A DNA stretch of 64,000 bases from Bacillus sp. FJAT-29814 (GTDB taxonomy: Bacteria; Bacillota; Bacilli; Bacillales; Cytobacillaceae). Position numbers and translations under genes: made by a program. Under the pieces are notes generated by a model. It searched no databases, was not told the DNA's origin, and saw only the letters and a program-made list of their open reading frames with translations. This document shows, one piece after another, positions 54,548-63,079 of this stretch. Where the stretch lies: positions 232,471-296,470 of the forward strand of contig NZ_LMTJ01000001.1 of assembly GCF_001510715.1 (NCBI RefSeq). The letters are read 5' to 3'. Numbering within the stretch: position 1 is the stretch's first letter; every line of letters starts with the position of its first letter.

Positions 54548-56254
54548 ATGATTCTATCATCAGACGAACGAATAAAAGAGTATGTAGAAAAAGGTTGGTG
54601 GGGAACTGCCACCATAGAGGAGTATTTTCTTCAGCACGTTGAACAATGGCCTGATAAGGAAGCTATTGTCGATCCGATTAACCGGGGTTCATTATGTGGA
54701 GGTCTAATGCAAAGGTTAACCTATAAAGAATTGGATCATAGGGTGAGTCAATTAGCGGAAATTCTCCTAGACCACGGCATTGTGAAGGATGATATTGTGG
54801 CGATACATTTACCTAATATCGTGGAACTTGTGATTACATATTTGGCGGTTTTGCGAGTAGGGGCGATTTCCAGTCCATTTCCGGTTCAATATCGTGAATT
54901 TGAATGTTCCCAACAGCTGAAGATGTTAGGCGCAAAAGCAGTGATTACGCTAGAGAAAATGAATCAACGTGAATATGCAGCCATGCATGTCAATATAAAA
55001 CAGCAAGTCCCATCGGTCCAACATGTTTTTGTATTTGGGGATGATGTTCCCAAAGGGGCGATTTCGATTCATACAGACGAAGTTGATTCAGAGTTTTCGA
55101 GATTGAAAGCCTATCGTGAAACGATTGAAATAACAGCGGATGATATATTCACCGTTTGCTGGACATCTGGAACAGAGGGTAAACCAAAGGGCGTCCCAAG
55201 AAGCCATAATGAATGGTTTATCAATGCTTATGGAACGGTAGATGCCGCTCAACTAAAAGGAGATGACCGCATTTTAAATACCTTTCCGATGGTGAATATG
55301 GCGGGTATCGGTGGGATGCTGATTCCGTGGTTATTATCAGGGGGGAAATTGGTGCTGCACCATCCCTTCGATTTACCCTCATTCCTACAGCAGGTTGAAC
55401 AGGAAACGATTACGTACACACTCATTCCACCTGCCTTACTAAATATGATGCTAAAAACTCAAGCCATGTTAAATGGTAAGGACATTACCTCACTGAGGGC
55501 TGTGGGAACAGGATCAGCTCCTTTGACCGCATGGATGATTGCCGGTTGGAAGGAAAAGTATGGCGTGGACATTATCAATTTCTTTGGCTCTAACGAAGGG
55601 GCCGCATTTTTAAGTAGTCCGAATGATATTCCCGATCCAAAAATGCGATCGAAATATTTTCCGAGATTTGGAGTCAAAGGGTTCAACTGGGACAACCGAA
55701 TTTCTGAAAGGATTGAAAGTAAGATTGTAGATTTAGAGACAGGGGAGGAAATTTCAGAATCACTTCACCCTGGCGAGCTGCGGATTAGAGGGGCTAGTCT
55801 GTTTTCAGGATATTGGAAGTCAGAAGAAATGAATCAAACGTCATTTGATCAAGACGGATACTTTTGTACAGGGGATTTATTTGAGATTGCCGGAGATCAA
55901 AATCAATATTATCGAGTTGTTGGGCGAGTCAAGGATGTAATCAACCGCGGGGGCCTAAAGATATCACCTGAGGAGCTGGAAGGATTGCTTCAAGGCCATC
56001 CAATGGTGGAAGATGTGGCTGTCGTCTCTTATCCGGACCCGATTATGGGTGAAAATGTATGCGTTTGCATCGTTCCGAGAGAGTCTGCCGAAATCAAGCT
56101 GGAGGAACTTGTTGCATTTTTACGGGAGAAACAGATCGCTTCTTATAAATTGCCGGAGCGCTTGGTTCTGTTAGATCAGCTGCCGCGAAATCCGGTAGGG
56201 AAAATCTTGAAGAATCAGCTCCGGGAGATGGTGAAGGGTGAACGAGTTAATTAA
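54548..56254 (+). CDS. Acyl/aryl-CoA ligase
   Basis: An adenylate-forming CoA ligase of 568 aa with P-loop CWTSGTEGKPKGVPRSH (~204-220; Glu replaces the second Thr of SGTTG), FFGSNEG, hinge GRVKDVINRGGLKISPEEL (~458) and C-terminal PRNPVGKILKNQLRE. It is distant from the two other long ligases in the window. It would activate the acid made after alkene cleavage and oxidation. A GTG at 54524 precedes AAGGGGA; the ATG at 54548 is preferred. Confidence 0.87.
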   Translation: MILSSDERIKEYVEKGWWGTATIEEYFLQHVEQWPDKEAIVDPINRGSLCGGLMQRLTYKELDHRVSQLAEILLDHGIVKDDIVAIHLPNIVELVITYLAVLRVGAISSPFPVQYREFECSQQLKMLGAKAVITLEKMNQREYAAMHVNIKQQVPSVQHVFVFGDDVPKGAISIHTDEVDSEFSRLKAYRETIEITADDIFTVCWTSGTEGKPKGVPRSHNEWFINAYGTVDAAQLKGDDRILNTFPMVNMAGIGGMLIPWLLSGGKLVLHHPFDLPSFLQQVEQETITYTLIPPALLNMMLKTQAMLNGKDITSLRAVGTGSAPLTAWMIAGWKEKYGVDIINFFGSNEGAAFLSSPNDIPDPKMRSKYFPRFGVKGFNWDNRISERIESKIVDLETGEEISESLHPGELRIRGASLFSGYWKSEEMNQTSFDQDGYFCTGDLFEIAGDQNQYYRVVGRVKDVINRGGLKISPEELEGLLQGHPMVEDVAVVSYPDPIMGENVCVCIVPRESAEIKLEELVAFLREKQIASYKLPERLVLLDQLPRNPVGKILKNQLREMVKGERVN

Positions 56255-56287
56255 GGAACTTTATTTATAAGAAAGGAGTGAGGGGAA

Positions 56288-57487
56288 ATAGAGGCTTATA
56301 TTTATGATGCAATCCGTACACCACGCGGGGCAGCGAAGAAAAATGGATCATTGCTTGAAGTGAATCCCATCCATTACGTTTCACAACTGTTCCATGCGCT
56401 TGAAACCAGGAACGCACTGAGTCTATCGGAAGTGAACGATATTGTTTTAGGCTGTGCTACACAGGTTCGCGAACAAGGGGCCAATATCGCTAAGGTGGCA
56501 GCTTTGTTTGCTGGATTACCGAATACCATTCCCGGCATGACGGTCAATCGCTATTGTGCGTCAGGTTTAGATGCCGTTCTAATTGCTGCTGCAAAAGTGA
56601 AGGGGGAAATGGATGAGCTTGTCATTGCAGGGGGCGTGGAGTCTTCCTCGAGAGTTCCCATGTTTTCTGATGAAGGATCGTGGTTTTCTACTCCCGAAGT
56701 GATGGATAAAACAAATTATGTCCATATGGGGGTATCTGCTGATATTATGGCATCGTTATCGGGATTTACTCGTGAAGAGCTTGACCAATATGCTTTTGAA
56801 TCGCATGAACGCGCCGAGAATGCGTATCAGCAAGGATATTTCAACCGTTCTTTACTCCCTGTCTATGATCAAGAACATCAAGAATTTTTAGAAAAGGACG
56901 AGCTCGTGCGTTCTGATATTTCAATGGAAAAATTATCGGCTCTAAAGCCATCGTTTTCAGAAAAACATATAAGTGGAATGGAGAGTCGAATAAAACTGCA
57001 ATTCCCTCAGTTGAAGGAAATTTCCCATCTCCATCATGCCGGGAACTCTCCATCCTTAGCCGACGGATCATCTTTGATTCTCATTGGTTCGGAAGAAAAA
57101 GGTAAAAAGCTGGGCTTAACACCCCGAGCCAGAATTGTGGCTTCCGCTAGCGTCGCGGATAACCCATTCTTACTAGGCGGTGGGCAAAAGGCAGCTGAAG
57201 TGGTTCTGAAGAAATCAGGATTAACAATCGAGGATATTGATTTGTTTGAGTTTAATGAAGCTTTTGCGGCGACGGTACTAAAGTTCCAACGTGATTTTGG
57301 TCTAGAACGGGATCAGTTAAACCCTAACGGCGGTGTGATTGCGATGGGGCATGCACTTGGGGCAACGGGAGGCATGCTCATTTGTACATTGTTGGATGAA
57401 TTAGAAAGACGCAATCAGAAACGAGGACTTGTTGCCATAAGCGGAGGAGCAGGAGTAGGCACGGCGCTGATCATAGAAAGAGTATAA
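56288..57487 (+). CDS. Classical thiolase with apparent ATA start
   Basis: A FadA/AtoB-type thiolase of 399 codons. The N-terminal strand IEAYIYDAIRTPRGAAKKNG is complete but begins with ATA at 56288, 8 nt after AAGGAGTG; no ATG, GTG or TTG lies in frame before TTG 56351, which would remove the first strand. The nucleophile is in VNRYCASGLDA, the FNEAFAA motif and GHALGATGG are present, but the second catalytic Cys (CxGG) is Ser (AISGGAGVG). It presumably cleaves a 3-oxoacyl-CoA; the Ser may slow or change the reaction. It is followed by the MIase-like gene. Confidence 0.85.
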   Translation: MEAYIYDAIRTPRGAAKKNGSLLEVNPIHYVSQLFHALETRNALSLSEVNDIVLGCATQVREQGANIAKVAALFAGLPNTIPGMTVNRYCASGLDAVLIAAAKVKGEMDELVIAGGVESSSRVPMFSDEGSWFSTPEVMDKTNYVHMGVSADIMASLSGFTREELDQYAFESHERAENAYQQGYFNRSLLPVYDQEHQEFLEKDELVRSDISMEKLSALKPSFSEKHISGMESRIKLQFPQLKEISHLHHAGNSPSLADGSSLILIGSEEKGKKLGLTPRARIVASASVADNPFLLGGGQKAAEVVLKKSGLTIEDIDLFEFNEAFAATVLKFQRDFGLERDQLNPNGGVIAMGHALGATGGMLICTLLDELERRNQKRGLVAISGGAGVGTALIIERV

Positions 57488-57524
57488 TTTTAAATAGTGA
57501 AATGAAACAAAGGAGGCGTGTATC

Positions 57525-57827
57525 TTGTTATTTTTAATCAAAGCTGCAGTTATTCAAAAGGATCTTTCTATGGATGAGTTATGGGAAAAATGGGAGGCTG
57601 AAGCAAAACTTTGTCTGAAAGCAGTTGAGCGAAAGAAAATCGTCGGGGCCTATAAGATTTCCGGACAGAGAAAAGTTGTGCTTATTTATGATGCTTCCTC
57701 TCATGATGAACTGGATCGAACCTTTATGGCCGGGCTGCCCTTATCTGAGTATGTAGAAATTGAGGAAATGCTTCCTATTCGTCCCTATGCGGATTTTGCA
57801 ATAGATGTCGGAAATCGTTGGAAATAG
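57525..57827 (+). CDS. Muconolactone isomerase-like small protein
   Basis: A 100-aa protein with the ferredoxin-like fold signature of muconolactone delta-isomerase: the MLFLIKAAV start, KIVGAYKISGQRKVVLIYDA, DELDRTFMAGLPLSEYVEIE and MLPIRPYADF. In aromatic catabolism MIase moves the double bond of muconolactone; this copy sits in a CoA pathway and may isomerise or bind another unsaturated intermediate. It has a TTG start with AAAGGAGGCG 8 nt upstream. It overlaps the next gene's leader closely. Confidence 0.75.
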   Translation: MLFLIKAAVIQKDLSMDELWEKWEAEAKLCLKAVERKKIVGAYKISGQRKVVLIYDASSHDELDRTFMAGLPLSEYVEIEEMLPIRPYADFAIDVGNRWK

Positions 57828-57837
57828 GAGAGTTTAT

Positions 57838-58329
57838 ATGGCCAGAGCCAATTATATTAAGCCATTTCTTGATGAGTGGTTGAAGCGATTTCATTTTAAA
57901 ACAGAAATTAAAGTCCGTGTTTGTGAAACCGATCTGTTAGGTCATGTTAATAGTACAAGTTTTTTTTTATATTTCGAACAGGCAAGATCAGAATACTTAA
58001 ATAGTCTTGGTTTTCATCTGGAAAATCTAGGAGCCGTAACTGCTGACATTGCATGCCATTATCATAGTGAAGCATACTTTCCATCTACACTGGCTGTGGG
58101 GGTACGTGCAGCCAAGCTAGGTCAGAAATCCATTGATTTGGAGTATTACATTGCAGATAATCAACGATTCGTTGCATCAGGATGTGGAACAATAGTAATC
58201 ACGGATATGAACGAGAAACAAAGCATTATCATTCCGGATCATATTCGCAAAAAAATTGAAAAAAGAGAAAAACTCAATCTCGATCCTCCAAGGGTGGCTG
58301 CGGGGTCAGACCCAATGTCCTCAACTTAA
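57838..58329 (+). CDS. Acyl-CoA thioesterase (4HBT/YbgC-FadM type)
   Basis: A hot-dog-fold thioesterase of 163 aa with the family motif CETDLLGHVNSTSFFLYFEQAR (counted from ~34; Asp active site) and DIACHYHSEAYFPSTLAVGV. It would release free acid or CoA from pathway thioesters. TAGGAGAG precedes the ATG at 57838; an upstream GTG-type frame is not used. The last residues (AAGSDPMSST) are encoded by a GGGGTCAGACCC palindrome-containing stretch, suggesting that a repeat reached the gene end and supplied a new stop. Confidence 0.84.
   Translation: MARANYIKPFLDEWLKRFHFKTEIKVRVCETDLLGHVNSTSFFLYFEQARSEYLNSLGFHLENLGAVTADIACHYHSEAYFPSTLAVGVRAAKLGQKSIDLEYYIADNQRFVASGCGTIVITDMNEKQSIIIPDHIRKKIEKREKLNLDPPRVAAGSDPMSST
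58302..58313. repeat. GGGGTCAGACCC palindrome
   Basis: A short palindrome (GGGTC/GACCC) inside the 3' end of the thioesterase gene, similar in core (GTCAGAC) to the element at 25061. From memory this type of element is dispersed in Bacillaceae genomes; the copy number was not checked. Confidence 0.4.
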
Positions 58330-58422
58330 GATTCTATAATTAGAAATGCTGTTGTTACAATTGCCAATGAAGTATCGTTAAAGGAGCGTATTGAACATAT
58401 TAGAACTTAGTTGATAGAGGAA

Positions 58423-58452
58423 AGGAGGGGGATTTATGATCCGCCTCTTTTT
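58423..58452 (+). terminator. Probable terminator of the dioxygenase operon
   Basis: GGAGGGGGAT and ATCCGCCTC form a stem with one internal mismatch and a tight loop, followed by T5. It stands 95 bp after the thioesterase stop. The stretch 58330-58622 contains no recognisable gene. Confidence 0.5.
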
Positions 58453-58519
58453 GCTTTGTTACTGTCATTAGGAAATTTTTTTCAACCGATAATATATAAA
58501 AATATTTACTAAATAAAAA

Positions 58520-58547
58520 TTGACATATATAAATTTTTCTATATAAT
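58520..58547 (+). promoter_or_regulatory. Sigma-A promoter upstream of the BKACE gene
   Basis: TTGACA (58520-58525), 16 bp, then TATAAT (58542-58547): both hexamers match the consensus perfectly. The next genes may therefore be expressed independently of the sigma-54 activator. The untranslated leader would be about 75-80 nt. Confidence 0.75.
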
Positions 58548-58631
58548 AAAAAATAAATATTCTAAAAATTCAGCTAAAAGAAGGTTTTTCACGAGGTTTT
58601 TAATCTTAACACAAAAAAGGAGATGTTTAGT

Positions 58632-59471
58632 TTGGAAAAATTAATCGTTACAGTTGCGCCTACAGGAACAATTACGACAAGAGCCCAAACACCTTATGTA
58701 CCCATTACTCCAAAAGAAATTGCCCAAGAAGTATATCTTTCTTGGAAAAAAGGGGCATCCATCGCTCACATTCATGTTAGAGAGGAAGATGGAACGCCTT
58801 CAATGGATGCAAAACTTTATCAGGAAACGATGGAAAGAATAAAAGATAAATGTGACATTTTGATTAGTTTAACAACGGCAGGCAAACTCTATATGGAACT
58901 TGAGGAACGGTTAGCGGTATGTGACCTGGCGCCGGATTTTGCTTCGTTAAATGCAGGTCCGTTAAATTTCGGAGAGGTTCCGTTTCAAAACAGTCAGGAT
59001 ACCATGCGGAAAATTGCCAGCAGAATGAATGAGTTTAAAGTAAAACCCGAGATTGAAATCTTTGAATTGGGAATGCTGGGGAATGCTCAGAAAATTATTA
59101 ACGAAGGATTGATTCCTGCCCCCTTCCATTATCAATTTGTCCTAGGAGCTCCTGGAGGAACGCCTGCTACACCTAAGAACCTTCTACACATGCTAGATCA
59201 TCTGCCGGAAAACTCAACGTGGGGAGTCGTAGCGTTCAGCAACCAAATACCATTGCAGGCAATAGCTATTAGCCAAGGAGGCCATGTGCGCGTTGGAATG
59301 GAGGACCATATATATTATCGACCAGGGGAACTGGCCAAGTCCAATGCTGACTTTGTTGAGAGAATCGTAAATCTTTCTAATGAATTGGGACGTGAAGTCG
59401 CATCACCGGAAGAAGCACGAAAAATCCTGACACTGCCGGTCCGGGATGGACAGTTAGCAGATCACATGTAA
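58632..59471 (+). CDS. Beta-keto acid cleavage enzyme (BKACE, DUF849)
   Basis: A 279-aa TIM-barrel enzyme with the family motifs VTVAPTG at the N-terminus, AHIHVREEDG (metal His-x-His), GAPGGTPATP and GGHVRVGMEDHIYY. BKACE members condense a beta-keto acid with acetyl-CoA to give acetoacetate and a new CoA ester. An ATG at 58623 directly abuts AAAAGGAG, so the TTG at 58632 (spacing 9) is preferred. It is led by a perfect sigma-A promoter, and supplies a second type of C-C cleavage beside the thiolases. Confidence 0.9.
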   Translation: MEKLIVTVAPTGTITTRAQTPYVPITPKEIAQEVYLSWKKGASIAHIHVREEDGTPSMDAKLYQETMERIKDKCDILISLTTAGKLYMELEERLAVCDLAPDFASLNAGPLNFGEVPFQNSQDTMRKIASRMNEFKVKPEIEIFELGMLGNAQKIINEGLIPAPFHYQFVLGAPGGTPATPKNLLHMLDHLPENSTWGVVAFSNQIPLQAIAISQGGHVRVGMEDHIYYRPGELAKSNADFVERIVNLSNELGREVASPEEARKILTLPVRDGQLADHM

Positions 59472-59606
59472 TTCATATATAAATCCACCTATATTGGTAT
59501 TTCTTTAAACATACTAATATATTTATTTTTGGTCGATTGCAACTATAGTCATAGTGAAAATAGTAAAAATCCAGAATTCTTTTATATTCATTTGGGAGGA
59601 ATCTAA

Positions 59607-60365
59607 ATGTTATCTTTTAAAAACAAGGTCGTATGGGTTACTGGCAGTACTACAGGCATTGGGAAAGCAACAATACAAGCTTTTGCAAAACTTGGTGCTA
59701 ATGTTGTTATCCATGGTTTTAATGATAGGAAAAATGGCGAGGATATTGCAGTGCAGCTGGAAGATGCTGGTACAAGAGTATTGCTGGTAGATGGTGACGT
59801 AACTGTTAAACGAGATGTTGAAGAAATAGTTGGAATGATCAAGGATAAATTTGGAAGAATTGATATTTTAGTTAATAATGTAGGCGCTTTTATAAAAAAA
59901 GCAAATATTGAAGAGTTAGAGGAAGAAGACTGGGATCGCATTATGGATGTTAATTTAAAGTCTGTCTTTCTTGTCACGAAAGCTGCCCTTCCATTACTGA
60001 AAACGGGAGAAAATTCACGGATTATTAATATTACATCTGGTGTAGTGCGAACAGGGGGAACCAAGCTTGATCTTGCCTATACTGCTGCTAAAGGCGGAGT
60101 GGATGCCATGACTCGTGCTCTTGCCAAAAAATTGATAGACTACAATATTCAAGTAAATGGGGTAGCTCCCGGACTTATCGATACACCTTTTCATAATAGT
60201 GAGGTTCCATTAAGCACCCACGAAGGAATCCTAAAAAATATTCCAATGCAACGGGCTGGCCTGCCAGAAGATATAGCGGGTGCAGTTTTGTTTTTGGCCT
60301 CAGAGCATGCAAACTATATAACAGGCGAGATTATAGAAGTTAGTGGTGGACGAAGAATATCCTAA
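59607..60365 (+). CDS. SDR-family oxidoreductase
   Basis: A classical SDR of 252 aa: TGSTTGIGKATI, NNVGAF, NITSGVVRTGGTKLDL with the catalytic Ser, YTAAK, C-terminal ITGEIIEVSGG. TGGGAGG precedes the ATG. It probably interconverts a 3-hydroxy and 3-keto intermediate before cleavage by the BKACE encoded upstream. A weak ATATTGGTAT/ATACTAATAT hairpin lies in the gap before it. Confidence 0.86.
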   Translation: MLSFKNKVVWVTGSTTGIGKATIQAFAKLGANVVIHGFNDRKNGEDIAVQLEDAGTRVLLVDGDVTVKRDVEEIVGMIKDKFGRIDILVNNVGAFIKKANIEELEEEDWDRIMDVNLKSVFLVTKAALPLLKTGENSRIINITSGVVRTGGTKLDLAYTAAKGGVDAMTRALAKKLIDYNIQVNGVAPGLIDTPFHNSEVPLSTHEGILKNIPMQRAGLPEDIAGAVLFLASEHANYITGEIIEVSGGRRIS

Positions 60366-60452
60366 ACATGTTTATTAATTGGTAAAACAATTAAATTTTT
60401 CAGAAGTGAAAAGTACAAATTAATATAATTTCATGCGGAGGAGCAAAATGTA

Positions 60453-62018
60453 ATGAACATAAGAGACGGAAAAATATGGATTCCTTTTATTATGATTTGC
60501 AGCTTATTGCTTTCGGCTTGTACAGCTGGTACTGCAAATGTGGGGAAGAAAGAAACGGATAGCGAATCAAGTGGAAAAACAGACACTTCAAGTATCGTAA
60601 TTGGTTTAGCCACAGAGCCAACCACTTTAATGGGTAGTACGGATCCAGTTGCCTCCACTTCTGGAATCATTCAAAACATCTATAGCCAGCTGCTAGATTA
60701 TGACGGAAAAGGGGATTTCATTCCTAAACTAGCTACGGAATGGAAAAATATTGATGAATTTACATGGGAGTTTAAGCTGCGTGAAGGAGTCAAATTCCAT
60801 AATGGAGCACCTTTCAATGCCGAATCTGTCAAATATACTGTAGACTATATGATTAACCCTGAAAACAAATCCGTGTATGGTAGTCGTTGGATGAAGGTAC
60901 TGAAAGAAGTGAAAATTATCGATGAACATACCATCCAATTTATTACGAATAGGCCCATGGCCAATTTCTTGACTGTAGCCTTTACAGACTTCCATCCATT
61001 GGAGCCGGGATATGTTGAACAAGTTGGAAAAGAAGAAGCTTCGAAAAAACCTATTGGAACAGGTCCATACAAGGTGAAAGAATGGAAACGTGGAGAATAT
61101 GTGACCTTTGAAGCTTTTGATGATTTTTGGGGAGGCAAACCCGAAATAAAAAATGTAACCATTAAAGTTATTCCGGAATTCAGTTCACGACTTTCTGCAC
61201 TATTAAGTGGTGATGTCGATTTGATTAAAAGTGTTCCTGTAGATTCGGTGGAAAGAGTAAAAGCAGATAGCAATTCAAAAATTATTTCTGCACTCACCGG
61301 GAAAAACGCCTTTATTGCATTAAATACGTTTCATGAGGGGCCGATTCAGGATGTAAGAGTAAGAAAAGCATTAAATCATGCCATTGATGTTGATTCGTTG
61401 CTTAAAAATGTAATGAATGGAAAGGGAGAGAAGCTAACAAGTACGCTAACCCCTTTTAATATTAGCTACACCGAAGTGGATGGATATGACTATAACCCTG
61501 AAAAAGCTAAGAAATTGATTCAGGAGGCAGGATTTAAACCTGAGGATATTCAATTGACATTAGAAACGACTAACGGATATTTCCCTATGGACAGTCAAAT
61601 TGCTCAGGCTATTGCTGGAGAACTTGGAAAGATTGGAATAAAAGTAACAGTTGAACAGGTTGAAACAGGTGTTTATATTCAGCGGGCAACTAGCCAAAAA
61701 ATGAAAGATATGTATTTCTTTAATTCTGCAGCATCAGTGGAAGGGGAAAATTTTTACTCGTTCTATTTCTCCCCTGCAGGTGTATATCGTTTTCATAACA
61801 ATCCTGAATTGTTAGAAGGAATCCAAAAATCCTTTAGCATTTTTAATCAGGAAGAACGGCAAAAGGAAATGGCTACTATTCAGAATCGGTTAAGAGATGA
61901 AGCAGTAACAATACCTTTATGGATGACGGAAGACATTTGGGGTGCACGGAAAGATATAGAATTCAAACCAAGGTTTAATGAGACTTTGGAATTCTTTGAA
62001 ATAAAAAGAGGGCAATAA
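60453..62018 (+). CDS. Peptide-type ABC transporter binding lipoprotein (second system)
   Basis: A family-5 solute-binding protein of 521 aa with lipobox LSAC (~residue 23). FKLREGVKFHNGAPFNAESV and GTGPYKVKEWKRGEYV are family signatures. GGAGGAG precedes the ATG. It is clearly different from the 44653 protein, so the regulon may import two related conjugates or serve two steps. A 13-bp hairpin separates it from its permease genes. Confidence 0.92.
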   Translation: MNIRDGKIWIPFIMICSLLLSACTAGTANVGKKETDSESSGKTDTSSIVIGLATEPTTLMGSTDPVASTSGIIQNIYSQLLDYDGKGDFIPKLATEWKNIDEFTWEFKLREGVKFHNGAPFNAESVKYTVDYMINPENKSVYGSRWMKVLKEVKIIDEHTIQFITNRPMANFLTVAFTDFHPLEPGYVEQVGKEEASKKPIGTGPYKVKEWKRGEYVTFEAFDDFWGGKPEIKNVTIKVIPEFSSRLSALLSGDVDLIKSVPVDSVERVKADSNSKIISALTGKNAFIALNTFHEGPIQDVRVRKALNHAIDVDSLLKNVMNGKGEKLTSTLTPFNISYTEVDGYDYNPEKAKKLIQEAGFKPEDIQLTLETTNGYFPMDSQIAQAIAGELGKIGIKVTVEQVETGVYIQRATSQKMKDMYFFNSAASVEGENFYSFYFSPAGVYRFHNNPELLEGIQKSFSIFNQEERQKEMATIQNRLRDEAVTIPLWMTEDIWGARKDIEFKPRFNETLEFFEIKRGQ

Positions 62019-62086
62019 GAACATGGTGCTCTCGCAATTTCAATCTAAAAACTTTTATTAGTTTAATAATCTATAAAAAATGTCCG

Positions 62087-62126
62087 AGTTCTAATTCCCT
62101 CGCTCGGTAGTGGGGGAATTAGAACT
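62087..62126 (+). promoter_or_regulatory. Intercistronic hairpin between the second SBP and its permease
   Basis: AGTTCTAATTCCC (62087-62099) pairs perfectly with GGGAATTAGAACT (62114-62126) over 13 bp with a 14-nt loop and no T-run. It is the fourth such element at a binding-protein/permease border in this window. Confidence 0.7.
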
Positions 62127-62148
62127 AATCCTGGTAAGGAGGATACAA

Positions 62149-63066
62149 ATGCTAGATTTTTTTATTAAAAGATTGATACAAATGTTAATTGTGGTTTTCT
62201 TGGCACTTACTGTCGTTTTCTTTCTGATTCGCCTTTCTGGTGATCCAACGGTGCTCATGCTGCCCGCAGATGCTCCGAAAGAACAGTACGATGAGTTTCG
62301 TAAACTGCACGGGTTTGATAAACCATTAATCATACAATATGTCGACTTTGTAGGTAAAGCTATACAGGGTGATTTCGGTGAATCACTTCGTTTAAAAGAT
62401 AGTGCTCTTATACTAGTGATTGAACGTCTTCCAGCAACGTTTCAACTTGCATTTTCGGCTTTGTTTCTTTCTATTATAATAGCTATACCTATCGGTGTGA
62501 TTAGTGCATATAAAAGAAACTCAATTATTGACCGATTTGGGGTTGGATTTACTATTTTAGGGCAGGCTGTTCCGAGCTTTTGGCTAGGACTCATATTTAT
62601 TTATATTTTTAGTGTAAGCTTCAATATTTTTCCTTCCGGCGGAGGGGGATCGATGATTCACATGATCCTTCCTATGGTTACTTTAGCCATGCATAGTATT
62701 GCGAAATTTGCGCGTTTTACAAGATCAGCAATGTTGGATATTTTACGAAAAGACTACATCAGAACGGCTAAAGCGTCTGGTACTCCTACAGCTAAGATTT
62801 TGATGAAATATGCTCTAAGAAATGCCTTGATACCAATCCTGACGCTAATCGCTCTTGAACTAGGAACGTTACTTGGCGGTGCGGTTATTGTTGAAGTGGT
62901 GTTCTCTTGGCCTGGTTTAGGCAGGATGCTGATGGATTCATTATTAAACAGAGATTTCCCGGTAGTGTTAGCAGGGGTGTTCTTTATCTCGATCACATAT
63001 TCTGTAATTAACTTTCTTACCGATATGCTCTATGCTGTTGTCAACCCCCAAATACGTTTAAAGTAA
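62149..63066 (+). CDS. ABC transporter permease DppB-type (second system)
   Basis: A 305-aa permease with six membrane segments, the RLSGDPTVLMLPADAP segment and the EAA loop ASGTPTAKILMKYALRN. A longer frame starts at GTG 62110 inside the hairpin; AAGGAGG with the ATG at 62149 and the typical LDFFIKRLIQMLIVVF opening defines the start. Confidence 0.9.
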   Translation: MLDFFIKRLIQMLIVVFLALTVVFFLIRLSGDPTVLMLPADAPKEQYDEFRKLHGFDKPLIIQYVDFVGKAIQGDFGESLRLKDSALILVIERLPATFQLAFSALFLSIIIAIPIGVISAYKRNSIIDRFGVGFTILGQAVPSFWLGLIFIYIFSVSFNIFPSGGGGSMIHMILPMVTLAMHSIAKFARFTRSAMLDILRKDYIRTAKASGTPTAKILMKYALRNALIPILTLIALELGTLLGGAVIVEVVFSWPGLGRMLMDSLLNRDFPVVLAGVFFISITYSVINFLTDMLYAVVNPQIRLK

Positions 63067-63079
63067 GGTGGGATTACAC

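Noticed and set aside
58345..58411. Coding fragment IRNAVVTIANEVSLKERIEH
   Set aside because: A 23-codon frame without start or recognisable homology; too short to call.
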